Assembly (NCBI RefSeq): GCF_015832195.1
Contig: NC_052030.1
Coordinates: forward strand, 9,877,439 to 9,941,438
Source: Motacilla alba alba
Lineage: Eukaryota; Chordata; Aves; Passeriformes; Motacillidae
DNA length: 64,000 nt
Direction: 5' to 3'
A program made the position numbers and the translations under genes. The notes under the pieces are model-generated. The model was not told the origin of the DNA. It worked only from the letters and a program-made list of their open reading frames with translations, and did no database searches. Of this stretch, positions 1-11,500 are shown in pieces; the stretch's first letter is position 1; each line of letters opens with the position of its first letter.

Positions 1-114
1 TATAAATTTAAATATAAAAATAATACATATAATACAAAAATATTCATTTAATTATAATTATTAAATTAATATGGATTTAAAAGATATTTTAAGTTAAGTT
101 ATTTACAAACCCAG
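1..114 (+). other. ALKBH2: ALKBH2 intron, AT-rich 3' end
   Basis: This is an almost pure A/T stretch ending in the ALKBH2 acceptor. It has no clear polypyrimidine tract before the CAG, which is unusual for a constitutive vertebrate acceptor. Confidence 0.6.
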
Positions 115-458
115 AGTTAATTGCCAGGTACAAAGATGGCCTGGACCACATCGGGGAGCACCGTGACGACGAGAAGGAGCTGGTTCCCCTCAGCCCCATC
201 GCCTCGGTGTCCTTCGGAGCCTGCCGGGATTTCGTGTTCCGCCGCCGGGGCCGGGCGGGGCTGCGGGGCCCCGCGAGGATCAGCCTGGCGCTGGCGCACG
301 GCAGCCTGCTGCTCATGAAGCACCCCACCAACGAGCACTGGCACCACAGCCTGCCCCCGCGCCGCAGGGTGCTGGCCCCCCGCGTCAACCTCACCTTCAG
401 GAACGTGCTGCCCGCGGCCGGGCGGGGGAACGCTCGCCCTCTGGGCTCTGAAAAGTGA
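115..458 (+). CDS. ALKBH2: ALKBH2, last coding exon (3' part of gene only)
   Basis: This exon encodes the C-terminal ~113 residues of the nuclear Fe(II)/2-oxoglutarate dioxygenase that reverses 1-methyladenine and 3-methylcytosine damage in DNA. Seen: RYKDG, then HIGEHRDDE with the HxD iron ligands, SPIASVSFGACRDFVFR, LAHGSLLLMKHPTN, the distal iron histidine in HWHHSLP, and VLAPRVNLTFRN with the arginines that hold 2-oxoglutarate. These match mammalian ALKBH2 nearly residue by residue. The frame is read from TTA at 117; the acceptor is the AG at 113-114 or 115-116 and could not be decided. The stop is TGA at 456-458. The C-terminal tail after LTFRN is longer and more basic/polar than the short human tail. 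Earlier exons lie left of the window. The exon is very GC-rich while the intron before it is almost pure AT. Confidence 0.95.
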
Positions 459-466
459 ATTCAGCT

Positions 467-585
467 CCTGCTGGAACCCTGGAGTCACCTGCTCTGAAGT
501 TTCAGTTCCTGCTGGAACCCTGGGGTCACCTGCTCCGAAGTTTCAGTTCCTGCTGGAACCGTGGAGTCACCCTTTCCAGCAGGTG
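467..585. repeat. 41-bp tandem repeat, about 3 copies, in the ALKBH2 3' UTR
   Basis: Copies begin with CCTGCTGGAA at 467, 508 and 549, an exact 41-bp period. The last copy is truncated. The array starts nine bases after the ALKBH2 stop codon. Confidence 0.9.
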
Positions 586-930
586 CATTCTGGATTCACC
601 TCCTGGTCCATCACCTAATGGACACAATTTGGTAATTTTGCTGCTGAAGCCTGTGGCCACTGATCTCCAGAAAGGTTTTTTTCCCTCTGGGAAATGTTGC
701 TCTGGTCCTGCTGATCTGTTTTCTGATTGCTCCCCTTGTTTTTCTCAGGAAGAAGTTTGTTCTCAGCTGATCTTTGTCTAAGCAGTGTTCCAAGAAGATG
801 AAAATGCTCCTGGCTGGAGGCAGCAGTTTGTGAACACTGTGAGCCACAAGCTGTGATCGTGTAAAGCTGATATTCTGCAGGTGGCACTTTCTGTCAATGA
901 GCTCTGGTTTGCTTGGGGGTTTTTAATTAA

Positions 931-936
931 AATAAA
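931..936 (+). terminator. ALKBH2: ALKBH2 polyadenylation signal AATAAA
   Basis: Canonical AATAAA about 470 bases after the stop codon, followed by GT-rich sequence (GGAGTGCTGAGGTGTGAGG) typical of a downstream element. Confidence 0.65.
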
Positions 937-955
937 GCAAAACGAGCCTGACATG

Positions 956-1569
956 GAGAAGGGGAGTGCTGAGGTGTGAGGCCAGGGTGTGGCTGGATGA
1001 GTGTTTGACTCCTGTCTGCTTGAATTCCTCTGCTCCTGAGGGAGGCTGCTCTTGCAGGAGAAGCACGAGAATTTTCCTCCCTCAGGTACTTTGTACAAAA
1101 ACCAGGCAGCAAAAAATGCCCTTGTGGGGAAGAACTGGGTTGTCCCATTTCCATTGAAAGGTTGTCACTCTGAGAGTGTATTTTCCTAAATAATTATCCC
1201 TAGGGATCCCCTCCTGACTGCCTGAAAGCCACCACCTTCCACAACCACAGGGAATCCTGCTGAAAATGAGGGAATTCTGTCCACTCTCCACGAGATCTTG
1301 AACCATCAAGGAATGGTAAGTTCCGGGTGAGAACAGGAACCAAATCCTGTGTAACCTGGCTGCAGGCACTGGAATTAGTGCTGGGCTCTGGCCTTCAGTG
1401 GTGGGTCCATTATTCCTGTGGAATTCAGGCCTGGTACTTCCCACCCTCTGCCACTCCTGAGATGCTCTGTGGAGCTTGAAAATCTTTCTTACCCCGGGCT
1501 TGTGAAGTGTTGTTTGAACCCCTTGGGCTCCCAGCTTGGTGTTTGTTTCAAGACATTCCCACACTGATT
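956..1569. other. Intergenic space between ALKBH2 and USP30 3' ends
   Basis: I see no gene here. Both neighbouring genes point into it. Open frames on the minus strand (to about 165 codons) show no recognisable protein features. Confidence 0.5.
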
Positions 1570-1588
1570 TTTCTACCAAGTTTGTTCT

Positions 1589-1594
1589 TTTATT
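1589..1594 (-). terminator. USP30: Candidate distal USP30 polyadenylation signal
   Basis: AATAAA on the minus strand. A second copy lies upstream at 1762-1757 and a third at 3164-3159. Which is used cannot be told from sequence alone. Confidence 0.4.
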
Positions 1595-1840
1595 GCTACT
1601 GTACAGTTACAAAAATACCCTGAAGTGGAAAAAAAGCAACTTCCAACAGCAGTGCAGTGCTTGGACTGGAACAGACATTTTTAAATTAACACACAACATA
1701 AGACAAGAATAATCCAAACACAGAAATGTCATCTTGGAGCTCTTAATTCTTTACAATTTATTAACATCTTCTCCACCATGGCAGCTTGGGAGGGACGAGT
1801 ACCAGTGTTTGTTTGAGCCTTGTGGCTGCACAGAGCCCTC

Positions 1841-2125
1841 CAGAGGGGAGGTTTGGCTGGAAAACAGATCCCAGTGACCTCCAGAGGGGAGGTTTGGCTG
1901 GAAAACAGATCCCAGTGACCTCCAGAGGGGAGGTTTAGCTGCAAAACACAGAGCTCTGTGACCTCTGGAAAGACAGATCCCAGTGACCTGCTAAGGGAGG
2001 CTTGGCTGGCAAACAGAGCCCTGGGACCTGCAGAGGGGAGGGTTGGTTCCCAAACACCTGCACAAATTCCAGTGATCTCCACAGGTGTGGTTGGCTGGAA
2101 AGCAGATCCCAGTGACCTCCAGAGA
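1841..2125. repeat. 41-bp tandem repeat, degenerate
   Basis: The core CAGAGGGGAGGTTT recurs at 1841, 1882 and 1923 (41-bp period), followed by increasingly diverged copies containing CAGATCCCAGTGACCT to about 2125. It lies in the presumed USP30 3' UTR. Confidence 0.85.
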
Positions 2126-3780
2126 AGGAGGATGAGCTCCCAAAGCCCTGCACAGATCCCCAGCTCACAGGGGGCTGGGAGGATCTGGCACAGCTCAGGG
2201 GCAGCACTGAGGTGCTGGGCTTTGCTCCATTCCTCACCTGAGGGTTAAGCCAAGCCCATTTACTCCTCCCCACCAAGCAAAACCAGAAAAAAGGCTCAAC
2301 CCTCCCCTTGATAGCCCTTGAGGGAGATCCAGAGTCAATCCACAGCCCAGGGAAACGGCTCTTGGCAAAGAAAACCTGCTGGTCCCAGCTGCCAGATTTC
2401 AGTCCATAGTGTGCGTGTCCTCTGCCCCTCCTCCAGCACGACTCAGCCAAGGGGCTGCTCAGCTGACCCCCCCAAATCCAGGAAAAACCCCCCCAAATCC
2501 AGGAAAAACCCTCAAGCAGAGCACTGAGCCTGGAGAATGCAGGACAGCCACTGCTGGCACTGGAAATGGTTTCAGTTCTGAGGTGCAGGGGCAGATCTGC
2601 TGGAGGGAGGTGTTGGGGTGATGGTTTGATGGCTCCCAGTAGGGAGGGTGGCTCCTTCTCCAGCTCTGTCAGCTCTCCCTTCAATGGCCAGAGCAAATTT
2701 TTGGCATTTTGTATCCTTCAAAGCTTTTGTTTGTTTGTTTTCTTGGTTTTCTGTAAACTAAAACAGGTTAAAACCAAGCTGCTGCTCGTGCAGCACAGCC
2801 AGGAGCCTGGTCCCAGTCCAGCAGTGGATTTATCAATATTTATGTACTGTGAGCATGACCTGGGCCAGGAATTGTTCTCCAGACTCTGGAATGATGAGTT
2901 GTGTAAATAATTTTGCATATCCACCCATTTTACCACTCCTGCTTTGGCTGGTTTGGAGCCTCTCCTGAGGAAGTGTGAACACCCCCGAGCTTTGGGCAGC
3001 ACTATGAATTCATGAGGTACAAAGTTGCCCTAAAAAAACTATTTAAGACAGCTGTTATTTGAAAACTTCACACTGAAAAAAAAAAAAGCTTGTCTGATGA
3101 GGGATTTTTCTCCTCCACGCTTACAAGGACAGAAAAGAGCTAAAAACAACCTACGTATTTTATTCCTGGTCATTTAAAAGCAGGTTTTTAAAGGAGGATT
3201 TTTGCTGCTTTTCCCTCTGTGCTTTGGGATATTTTTTGTTTTGTTTTGTTTTTACATCAAACAATCAAGAGCAGCAGAATTCCCCTTATTTCTATTTACA
3301 GGGCAGCCTGGAGCTGATGCAGGATTCTCAGATTTCTTCATGAGGCCAGTAAGTGCCCACCAGTCCTGGCCCTGTTGTTTATATTCCATTTAACAAGGCC
3401 AGGGGCTGCTCTAGAGCTGAGCTGCAAGCCAGGAACGTGGATCCCAGTGCTGGGAACAGCAGATTCCAGCAATAAAAATGGGAAGGGCAAGTCTAGAACA
3501 GTTACAGCAGCTTGGAAATCACAGCATTTAAAAGTTGTAGTTGATGCTACAAAACAACTGGATTCAACAGTGCTGAAGGAAATGACAACACTGAGCACTA
3601 GCAAACACTTCCATGTGCTGATTCCAGCTAGGTTCCAAAGGGATGGAGCAATAAATTAAGGTTTCAGCTCTCAATAGATACAAAATTATCTCCTGGATAA
3701 AGCAATTTAAATCAGGAGAAGGACTTTATATTATATAAAGAAGTAAAGTGGGAGGAAAATTGTGTGAACAGGGAAATCTT

Positions 3781-3840
3781 TGGGATGGGATGGGATGGGA
3801 TGGGATGGGATGGGATGGGATGGGATGGGATGGGATGGGA
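3781..3840. repeat. (TGGGA)12 pentanucleotide microsatellite
   Basis: Twelve perfect copies of TGGGA in 60 bases, followed by a slightly changed copy. On the USP30 sense strand it reads TCCCA. Confidence 0.97.
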
Positions 3841-4499
3841 CGGGGGCCGTTAGTGGAGATGCCTTGACTTGATGGGTCAGGAGAAATTAGATTCCATGGG
3901 TTGATCCCATGGCTGTGAGGCATTCCCAGGACACGGTGGGCGTGCACAGGGCTGGGCCAGTGGCAATGCAGCTGCTCAGGGAAGCTCAAGGCACTTTGTG
4001 TCTTAAATCACTGCCAACAGCAGCTTCCCTCCCAGGGCTCCCCACTGGGAAACATTGGGAATAAAGCCTCGGGATAAAATCCCTGCCTGACCAACAAAGG
4101 CTGCTCAACACACAGCTGGGGCTGGAACAGCTCTGGGAATTTTGGTACAAAACACAATTCCCAGTCATTGCCACGGGGAAGGGAAGCTGGAGGGGCTGGT
4201 GTATCATGGAGAGGTGCCAGGGGAGGGATTGGGATGGGCAGGGGCTCCTCAACAGCAGCTTGACATCAACCCTTTCCAGGGCTCCCCCTCGGGAAGTGAA
4301 ATGTGTGGGACAAAGCATCTCCCTGGGAAAAGTGCAGTGTCAGGACATGGAACAGAGCCTTGGGACAGGCAGAAAAACACTTCTCAAACACACACCCGGG
4401 GCTGCTTGGTGCTGGAACAGCAGGATCTGGGTACAAACCACAACTCCCAGCTGTTCCTACCAGGAAGGGAGCCTGGAGGGGGGAGGTTTGCATAATGGA

Positions 4500-5305
4500 G
4501 AGGCTCCATCCGAGGGCTGGGACCATCCCAGGGGCTGGGACTGCCAAGAGCTGGGATAATCCCAAGGGCTGGGATGGTCCCAGGAGCTGGGGCGGTCCCA
4601 AGGGCTGGGGTGATCCTGAGGGCTGGGACTGTCCCAGGGGCTGGGATAATCCCAGGGGCTGCGACCATCCCGAGGGCTGGGACCATCCCAGGAGCTGCGA
4701 CCATCCCGAGGGCTGGGACGGTCCCAGGGGCTGGGATTTGTCCGGGGGGCTGGGATGACCCCAAGAGCTGGGATGGTCCCAGGGGCTGGGATGACCCCAG
4801 GAGCTAGGACAACCCCAAGGGCTGGGACGGTCCCGAGGGCTGGGACCATCCCAGAGGCTGGGACGATCTTGAGGGCTGGGATGATCCCAGGGGCTGGGAT
4901 GGTCCTGAGGGCTGGGATGATCCCAGGAGGTGGGATGATCTTGAGGGCTGGGACCATCCCAGAGGCTGGGACGATCTTGAGGGCTGGGATGATCCCAGAG
5001 GCTGGGACGATCTTGAGGGCTGGGATGATCCCAGAGGCTGGGACGATCTTGAGGGCTGGGATGATCCCAGAGGCTGGGACGATCTTGAGGGCTGGGATGA
5101 TCCCAGAGGCTGGGACGATCTTGAGGGCTGGGATGATCCCAGGAGTGGGATGATCTTGAGGGCTGGGACCATCCCAGAGGCTGGGACGATCTTGAGGGCT
5201 GGGATGATCCCAGGGGCTGGGACGATCTTGAGGGCTGGGATGATCCCAGGGGCTGGGACGATCTTGAGGGCTGGGATGATCCCAGGGGCTGGGATGGTCC
5301 CAGCA
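4500..5305. repeat. 18-bp / 36-bp minisatellite abutting the USP30 stop codon
   Basis: About 45 copies of an 18-bp unit close to GGCTGGGATGATCCCAGG. From about 4850 to 5300 they form a 36-bp higher-order unit alternating GATCCCAG and GATCTTGA halves. The right end lies about 10 bases from the USP30 stop (5314-5316), so the array makes up the first part of the 3' UTR. Because 18 is a multiple of three, frames stay open on both strands; these frames are repeats of Trp-Asp-His-Pro-Ser or Gly-Trp-Asp type and are not real proteins. Confidence 0.95.
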
Positions 5306-5313
5306 CTGCTGGC

Positions 5314-5551
5314 TCAGCTCTGGGCCGGGCTCTGGGGCCGGGCCCGGCCGTGCACGCGCTCGTAGAACAGCAGGTAGGCGCTGGCAGCCAGCACCTCGTG
5401 CAGGCTGGCCCTGCGCACGGACTCGTCCGAGATCCAGAGCCACTGGCTGCCGCGGGCGCCCGGCGCGCGCCGGAAGGTGACGAAGTGTCCCGAGTGCATG
5501 TCCCCGTGGTGCACCACCACGGCCATCAGGCGGTACAGGTACAGCGGGGCC
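5314..5551 (-). CDS. USP30: USP30 coding exon 13 (last)
   Basis: Encodes residues 421-499. It holds the His box [16 protein letters not shown] (His443), then WLWISDE with the catalytic serine Ser462, and the [11 protein letters not shown] ending of the USP fold. The loop between them is six residues shorter than in human. The acceptor is CCGCAG; the stop is TGA at 5316-5314. Confidence 0.96.
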
Positions 5552-8500
5552 CTGCGGGGACACGGGTCAGCCTGGCCACACGCGCACACCAGAGCAGCCA
5601 CAATTCCTGCCTGGAGCGAGGGTGGGGCTCCCCATGTGGCTGCTCCGTCCCTGGTCTAAGGGAAGGTGTCCTTGCCTGTGGTAAGTGGTGGGATGGGATG
5701 ATCTCCAAGTTGCCTTCCAACCCTAACTATTCTGTGATCCAAACTGTTTTTTCCTGCTGCTCCATCCCTGGAAGTGTCCAAGGCGAGGTATGACAGGGTT
5801 TGGAGCAACCTGGGATAGTGGAAGGTGTCCCTGCCCATGGCATCTCCAAGTCTCCTTTCAACCCAAACCATTCTGGGATTATGGGATTCAAACCTGCTGC
5901 TCCATCCCTGGAAGTACTCAAGGACAGGCTGGATGGGGTTTGGAGTCACCTGGGATTGCTGGAAGGTGTCCCTGCCCATGGGAAGGGGACTGCACTGGAT
6001 GGTCCCTAAGTTCCCTACCAACCTAAACCATTCTGGAATTCTATGGGAAAGGATTATCAGCAGAAGCCCCAAGGGTGATTTACCAAGTGGAATCATGGCA
6101 GGTGCAACTGAAATCAAAAATGTCTTAGAAACAAAAAAAAAAAAAAAAAAAATCTATGGGTTTCTTACAACCGTTTGAAAATGAAGGAAAAGAAGGGCTG
6201 GAGGAAACCAGCAGCAATGAGATCAGAAGCACCATGAACCACAGGCAGGAGATTTTGAGTTTTGCTTCTAACTTGCCCTACTCCCTTTCCCAGGACTAAA
6301 AATCACCCAAAAGGCAAGCACAGGAGCTGGGACAAAGGTCACATTCTGTGACTGGGCAGCCTCGGGACAAGGACAGAAGAAAAGGAGACAATTTGAAGGA
6401 CAGAATTGAACAGACAGGGTACCAAACTCTAACTTACCTGCACTCAGGGAATGCAGCAAGTGGGAAAGCTCCTGGGGACATTAAAAATGAGGGAGAGGAG
6501 GAGGAGGAAGAGGAGGCACCATTCATGAAGAGAGGTTTGGTACCAGCTGGTTGTTCTGCATCTGCCAGAGGAAGGAGAAATTCAGGGATTTAACTGGAAT
6601 GCTGTTGCTAGGAACTGCATCCCTGCTCCTCGACACGGGATATGAAGGTATTTTATTGATTTTCATATCCAAAGGCAAGGGATATGTCATTCAAATTCAT
6701 TTTACATGACAAATAGGGAAATTGCCATGTGTCTAAAATCCCAACTAAAGGAATATTGAGCTGCCTAAGGACAGACTTCTACAGCTGGATTTTCCAACTG
6801 TTTTTGAAGAATCCACCATTCCCAGCATTCCCTCTCTGCTTGTCCCGAAGCCTTGGAAGAGATCCCTAACAAGAAAAGCCCTGGGGCATCCCAAGTTCAA
6901 CACCCCTTTGGACATTTTTTTTTTTTAAATGCATATATTTAGTAGGATCAAAATGAAATTATCCAAACTGCCCTGTAAATTTGGGAATGGCAAGGGATTT
7001 CTGTCCTCTTTGCAGAGCCCCACATCAAGATGCTGCTCATGGCTTGATCCTGCAGAGAACATCTGATCCCTGACATGCAGAAAGAGCTGGACCATTTTAT
7101 TGGCACAAGAGGTACCTGAAGGTTTCCCTGCTCTCCCATCCTTTATTCCAGGGGTTGTCTCCTCAGGGTTTTTCTGGCTGAGCTGCTCCTGGCAGGATTT
7201 GGGACCAGGAACTCGATATTTGTAGATGTCCATGACCAGGAACTCGTTGAACTGGACGTGTTCGTGTCTCTTCAGGGGAGTGCCTTGGTTTGACCAGCTC
7301 AGCCTTTGCAGGTGGATGCACAAACACTGGGGCAGCTTCAGGAAAGGAAAAATCCACATTTTTCATGGAAAGAAACAGCTGGTAAGTCCAGGGAATAAGG
7401 AAATGCATTTACCTTATCTCTGTGTAAGCTCAGTGGCAACAGTGTCCTTAAAATGTGACAATAATTCTTGTGAGATTCCTGATATCTCCTAATCCTCAAA
7501 AATTAATGGTTTTGCACAGGGGGAAAACCAAAACCATTAAGTGTTATAAAGAGCTGAAATTCAAAATCATTGCTGTAGCAAGAAGTACATCATTATTATT
7601 ATAATTATTATTATTATTATTATTATTGGCACCTGAGGATCCTAATTGCACCCCAGTGCCCTGCTGGCCTCTGCACGACAGGATTACAGAGAAAAAAAAA
7701 AGAGTTTTCTCTTAGAAATCACACCTGATGTTTACTCACCAGCTGTATTTGAATATTTTAATTTCTCTGAAATGAGGAATTGCTCAAGATGCTACAAACC
7801 CTGTAAATATAAATCAATTTGCTCACTGAAGAGCAAATGTAAAATTAATGTAAAATCTCAGACATGACACTGAGCCAAATTCACATTTAAGTGTTTTTTC
7901 TAAATAACAGGAGAATATTCACATCCTGTAAGTGTTTAATGTTTGATGTTTTGCTGAGTTGAAGCCTCAATGCCCACAGATATTTGCCAGGTGAGTTTAC
8001 TTTGAAAAATAAAAACATTTGTGGTCTAACAGCAAGAAATGAGCACAACCAGCTCCAAGGGAGAAGTTATTGTGACAGGATTTAGGAGATTTGGAGGGGG
8101 TTTTTTTGCCTCACCTTTCCTAACTTTAATTGCTTAACAAATGTTGTTCTCTGGTTTTCTATGCTCTGTCCATTCAGAATTCCTTGTGCCTGGATCTGGA
8201 ATGAAAAGGGAAAAAAAAAAATGAAGGCTGCAGACAGGAGCAATGAATTGTCTGGTTTATGCTCAGTGCATTAATCCCACCTAGGAATGCTCTTCAGAAT
8301 TCCTAAAGGGTCAAAGTTCTAAACCAAAATCAAGCAGAAATGAGCATTTAGAGAAGTCCATTCACTCAGAACTGCACTCATTTGCCTCTTCTGTTGATCT
8401 TTAAACAATACCAGAGCAAAAGAATTATCCCTGGTGATACCTGGCAGCTACAGAATAAAATATTTATAGATTTTTGTAACAGCAGTAGTAAGTAAAGCCT

Positions 8501-11500
8501 CAAATACTTCATGAGGTAAGAACTCCTTGTTAAATATCTGAAATCCCAGAGGCTTTCCCCAAGCCCTGAAGAAAAAGGAAAGTGAAGGCAGGATTGTGTC
8601 AGCAGGCTCAGAACTGAGCAGGGAGGTGACAGGAATGAAAGTGACAATTATTAAAGGGACCTACTTTGGTGCAGTTGTCACACACAACATCCTTGACAGA
8701 CTCTGAGGAGATGAAGTGATGCAGGCAATGGTCCAGTGTCATGGGACGACCCTGAGTGCCAAGAAAAGCCAGTTATTTGCAGGAATTTTAGGGTGCATTC
8801 CACTGGAGTTTGGGAAGGGATTTTTAATAATTCCTTCCATAGAAGAACTACTGAACTACTGCAGATTTATTTCATGAAAGAACTGACTAAATGGCTTTGG
8901 GTGATCACGGAACTGTGGGGATTCACCTTCAGCCTGGATTAAACATGGAAAACTCTGCAGCCTTTTGATAACAGCAGCAGTGATTCCCAGTGTGAGCCCT
9001 TCAGTGGGGTTTTAAACCACAGATTCTTCTCCTGTTCCTATTTATCTCTCATTCCAGCACTTCAGGGGTCACTTCATGCTCTCTGGCCCTCTCCATAGGA
9101 GAAATACAGCTTTTAATGGAATTTAGGTCTTCTTGCTGCCCTTCCTCATATCCTGCCCTGCCAAGGATTGGATAAAACAAAACACAAAGAGCAGAAGATG
9201 TGTCCAAATCCCAATCCTGGCTGTCCAGGAGGGCACTCTGCAAACAGGAATCACAATTTCCATGAGTTGTGGAAAGAAATCACTACCAGACATGAAGTAA
9301 CAAACTCTTACAGTCCAAAAATATCCTGCAGATCTTGCCCTAAAAATCCACAATGTTTTGTCATTTTGAAGTTTTTCAGAGCCAGAAAGAAATGGAAACA
9401 ATTCCCAGTTGAAATCACCCCCTGGAAAAGCCTGGATGGGGTAAGGTGTGAGCTGCCAGCTGAAGGTCACCTTCCCAGGATGGGAAGCAGCCCTTGGGAT
9501 ATGATCTGGGCTCTTCCAATTCCACCAAAAGCCCAAATCCTCCACCAGCAGAAACAGAAAGCTCTGGTGGCATCACCAAGTTCTGCTTGTTGGGCTCAGA
9601 ACCTCTTACACTCGTTAGGGAGAGGGTCCTGCAGCAGCACAGGATTAATCAGAGCAGGAAATCAAGTCCTGAAGTAGCTCTGAATGGCTTCTGCACCTGA
9701 GGAAGGCCCTGGGGAGGGCAGGGAGGATCAGGAGCAGGGGGATACGTACCCACACAGCTGCTGGAATGCTCAGGGAGAGGCTGTCGAAGGTGTCGAACCT
9801 CACAGGGCTCTGCAAGAGAACATTCCAGAGCCAGCATTTACGCTTTCAGTTTCAGCTTTCCTATTTTTCACGTTCTGCACTGCATTAGTGTGTAACTCTG
9901 AACTTTATATAAAGTGTCAGCAAGCTCTCCCCACAGTTCAGTCAGGCAAAACCATCTTTTTCCAGCCCCAGAACCAACAACACTGCTGCAGCTTCTAAAA
10001 GTGTAAACAACAAAAAGGCCCAAAATGCCCAAAAAGTGTAAATTGAGGAGAGCAGACTGGGAGGATGGGGCTTCATAACCTGAAGCTGTCATTGGACATT
10101 AACCCCAATATGGAAATGGACCAAAACTTATAAAAAAGTGTGAAAACTCGTGACCATCTTGGGTGTAGCCCTGGTCAGGCTCTTGTACTGCCCAAGGTGC
10201 ATCCCGTGAAGGCCTTTTTAATAAATATCTACTTTAATCTTTAGCACTGCGTAGCCTCTGTTCTAAGGAGCCTTCAAGGCATCATCAGTCCCCAAAAAAT
10301 CCAACCCAGCTCTCCCAAGGTGAGCCTGTGCCCTGTGCTGTCCATAATTCCCTGGGGGAACAGGATTCAAACCCCTCAGTTTCCCAGCTGAGGGCCAGGA
10401 AACATCAGGAATGTTCTGCTCAGTCTCCTCCACCTCACTGCAATTTGTTTGGGAAACAAAATACAAATGTGTTCTTGGTTTGGGCTATAAGTGAGGTTTA
10501 TTTTCTGTATTATTTTCCATTTTTGAGGTTGTCTTCAGCTCCTTACTTGGGATAACTGGACTCTGCAAAATGTGCTGAATGAGCAGCGAGCCCTAAACTC
10601 ACCCATGTTTTCAGGTAATATTATTTACTAATTAATTGTTAATTCAGTAATAGAATAAAACATCCATTATTCTGTTGGATGAGGCAGCTGTTACCCCCAC
10701 AAGGTGCATTACATGGATTTCTTTTAGTCTATTTGGGGATAACTCCTTGTTCATCACCAAGGGATGATGGTTCCAGGAAACACCCCGAGTGTTGGAAATC
10801 CCTCCTCACATGACACAGATATTAATAATGATAATAATAATAATATAAATATTATCTATTTCCACACCTGGTGCTCACAGTGTTTGCAGACCATGTTGCT
10901 GGTCAGCCTTCCATGGAAAGGGTGCTGAGATTTCCAGTGGTTGGACACAGGGGGAAGAGATCCTGCAACACAAAAATTGTCCTTGGATTTTCCATCCATC
11001 CAATCCCACACTTTTGCCCTTCAGTTATAAAATTAATGCCTCCAAAGCACATTTTTTGTCTCAGTGATGAATAATTAATTGAGGTTTATTTATATTTTTG
11101 ATTTCTATTTCAGTTCAGTACAAAGATCAATTAATATTATCCCTTTAATAAACAAAACTACCCTATGAATATTCAGGATATCCAGAAGGGATAAAATCCT
11201 ACCTCTTGTCCTGCAGCTTATTTGCTTTTGGATTATTTCTGGTTGCTACAGAGGGAGATAAAAACATTTCATTAACCCTACCTCAGCAACATAGAAAAGA
11301 CTTAGAAATTTAATACATGAAGTATTAAATGTGTTCCTATTTCATCCCTAGCTGGCTTTTCTGGCATTAGAAAAAAATGTGGCTCTTTATATTTGTAAGA
11401 AAAAAAACTGGTACAAAACAAATTTATAATTGACAATTGCTTCTAAAAATTATCATTAATCTGCAGAACTCTCTGCCTCAGAACACTAAAATAGGAGATT

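Larger units (their letters stand above)
459..955 (+). other. ALKBH2: ALKBH2 3' UTR
   Basis: Non-coding sequence from the ALKBH2 stop to shortly past the AATAAA at 931-936. It opens with a 41-bp direct repeat and otherwise shows no other gene. The end point is inferred from the polyadenylation signal. Confidence 0.6.
1570..5313 (-). other. USP30: USP30 3' UTR (inferred extent)
   Basis: Non-coding sequence after the USP30 stop. It holds the large 18-bp array at 4500-5305, a pentanucleotide array at 3781-3840 and a 41-bp repeat at about 1841-2125. Minus-strand AATAAA occurs at 3164-3159, 1762-1757 and 1594-1589. I placed the distal end after the last because 1570-1760 reads like a 3' terminus with two signals; an earlier end is equally possible. 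Confidence 0.4.

Noticed and set aside
4266..5563. Long open frames of 346 and 368 codons on the minus strand, and 132-151 codons on the plus strand
   Set aside because: They are translations of the 18-bp minisatellite, open because the unit is a multiple of three. The 368-codon one begins in USP30 exon 13 in the wrong frame.
7116..7359. USP30 exon 11 extending to 6925
   Set aside because: The open frame continues, but similarity stops. The CAG|GTACCT donor at 7116 and exon 12 at 6561-6438 restore phase and homology.
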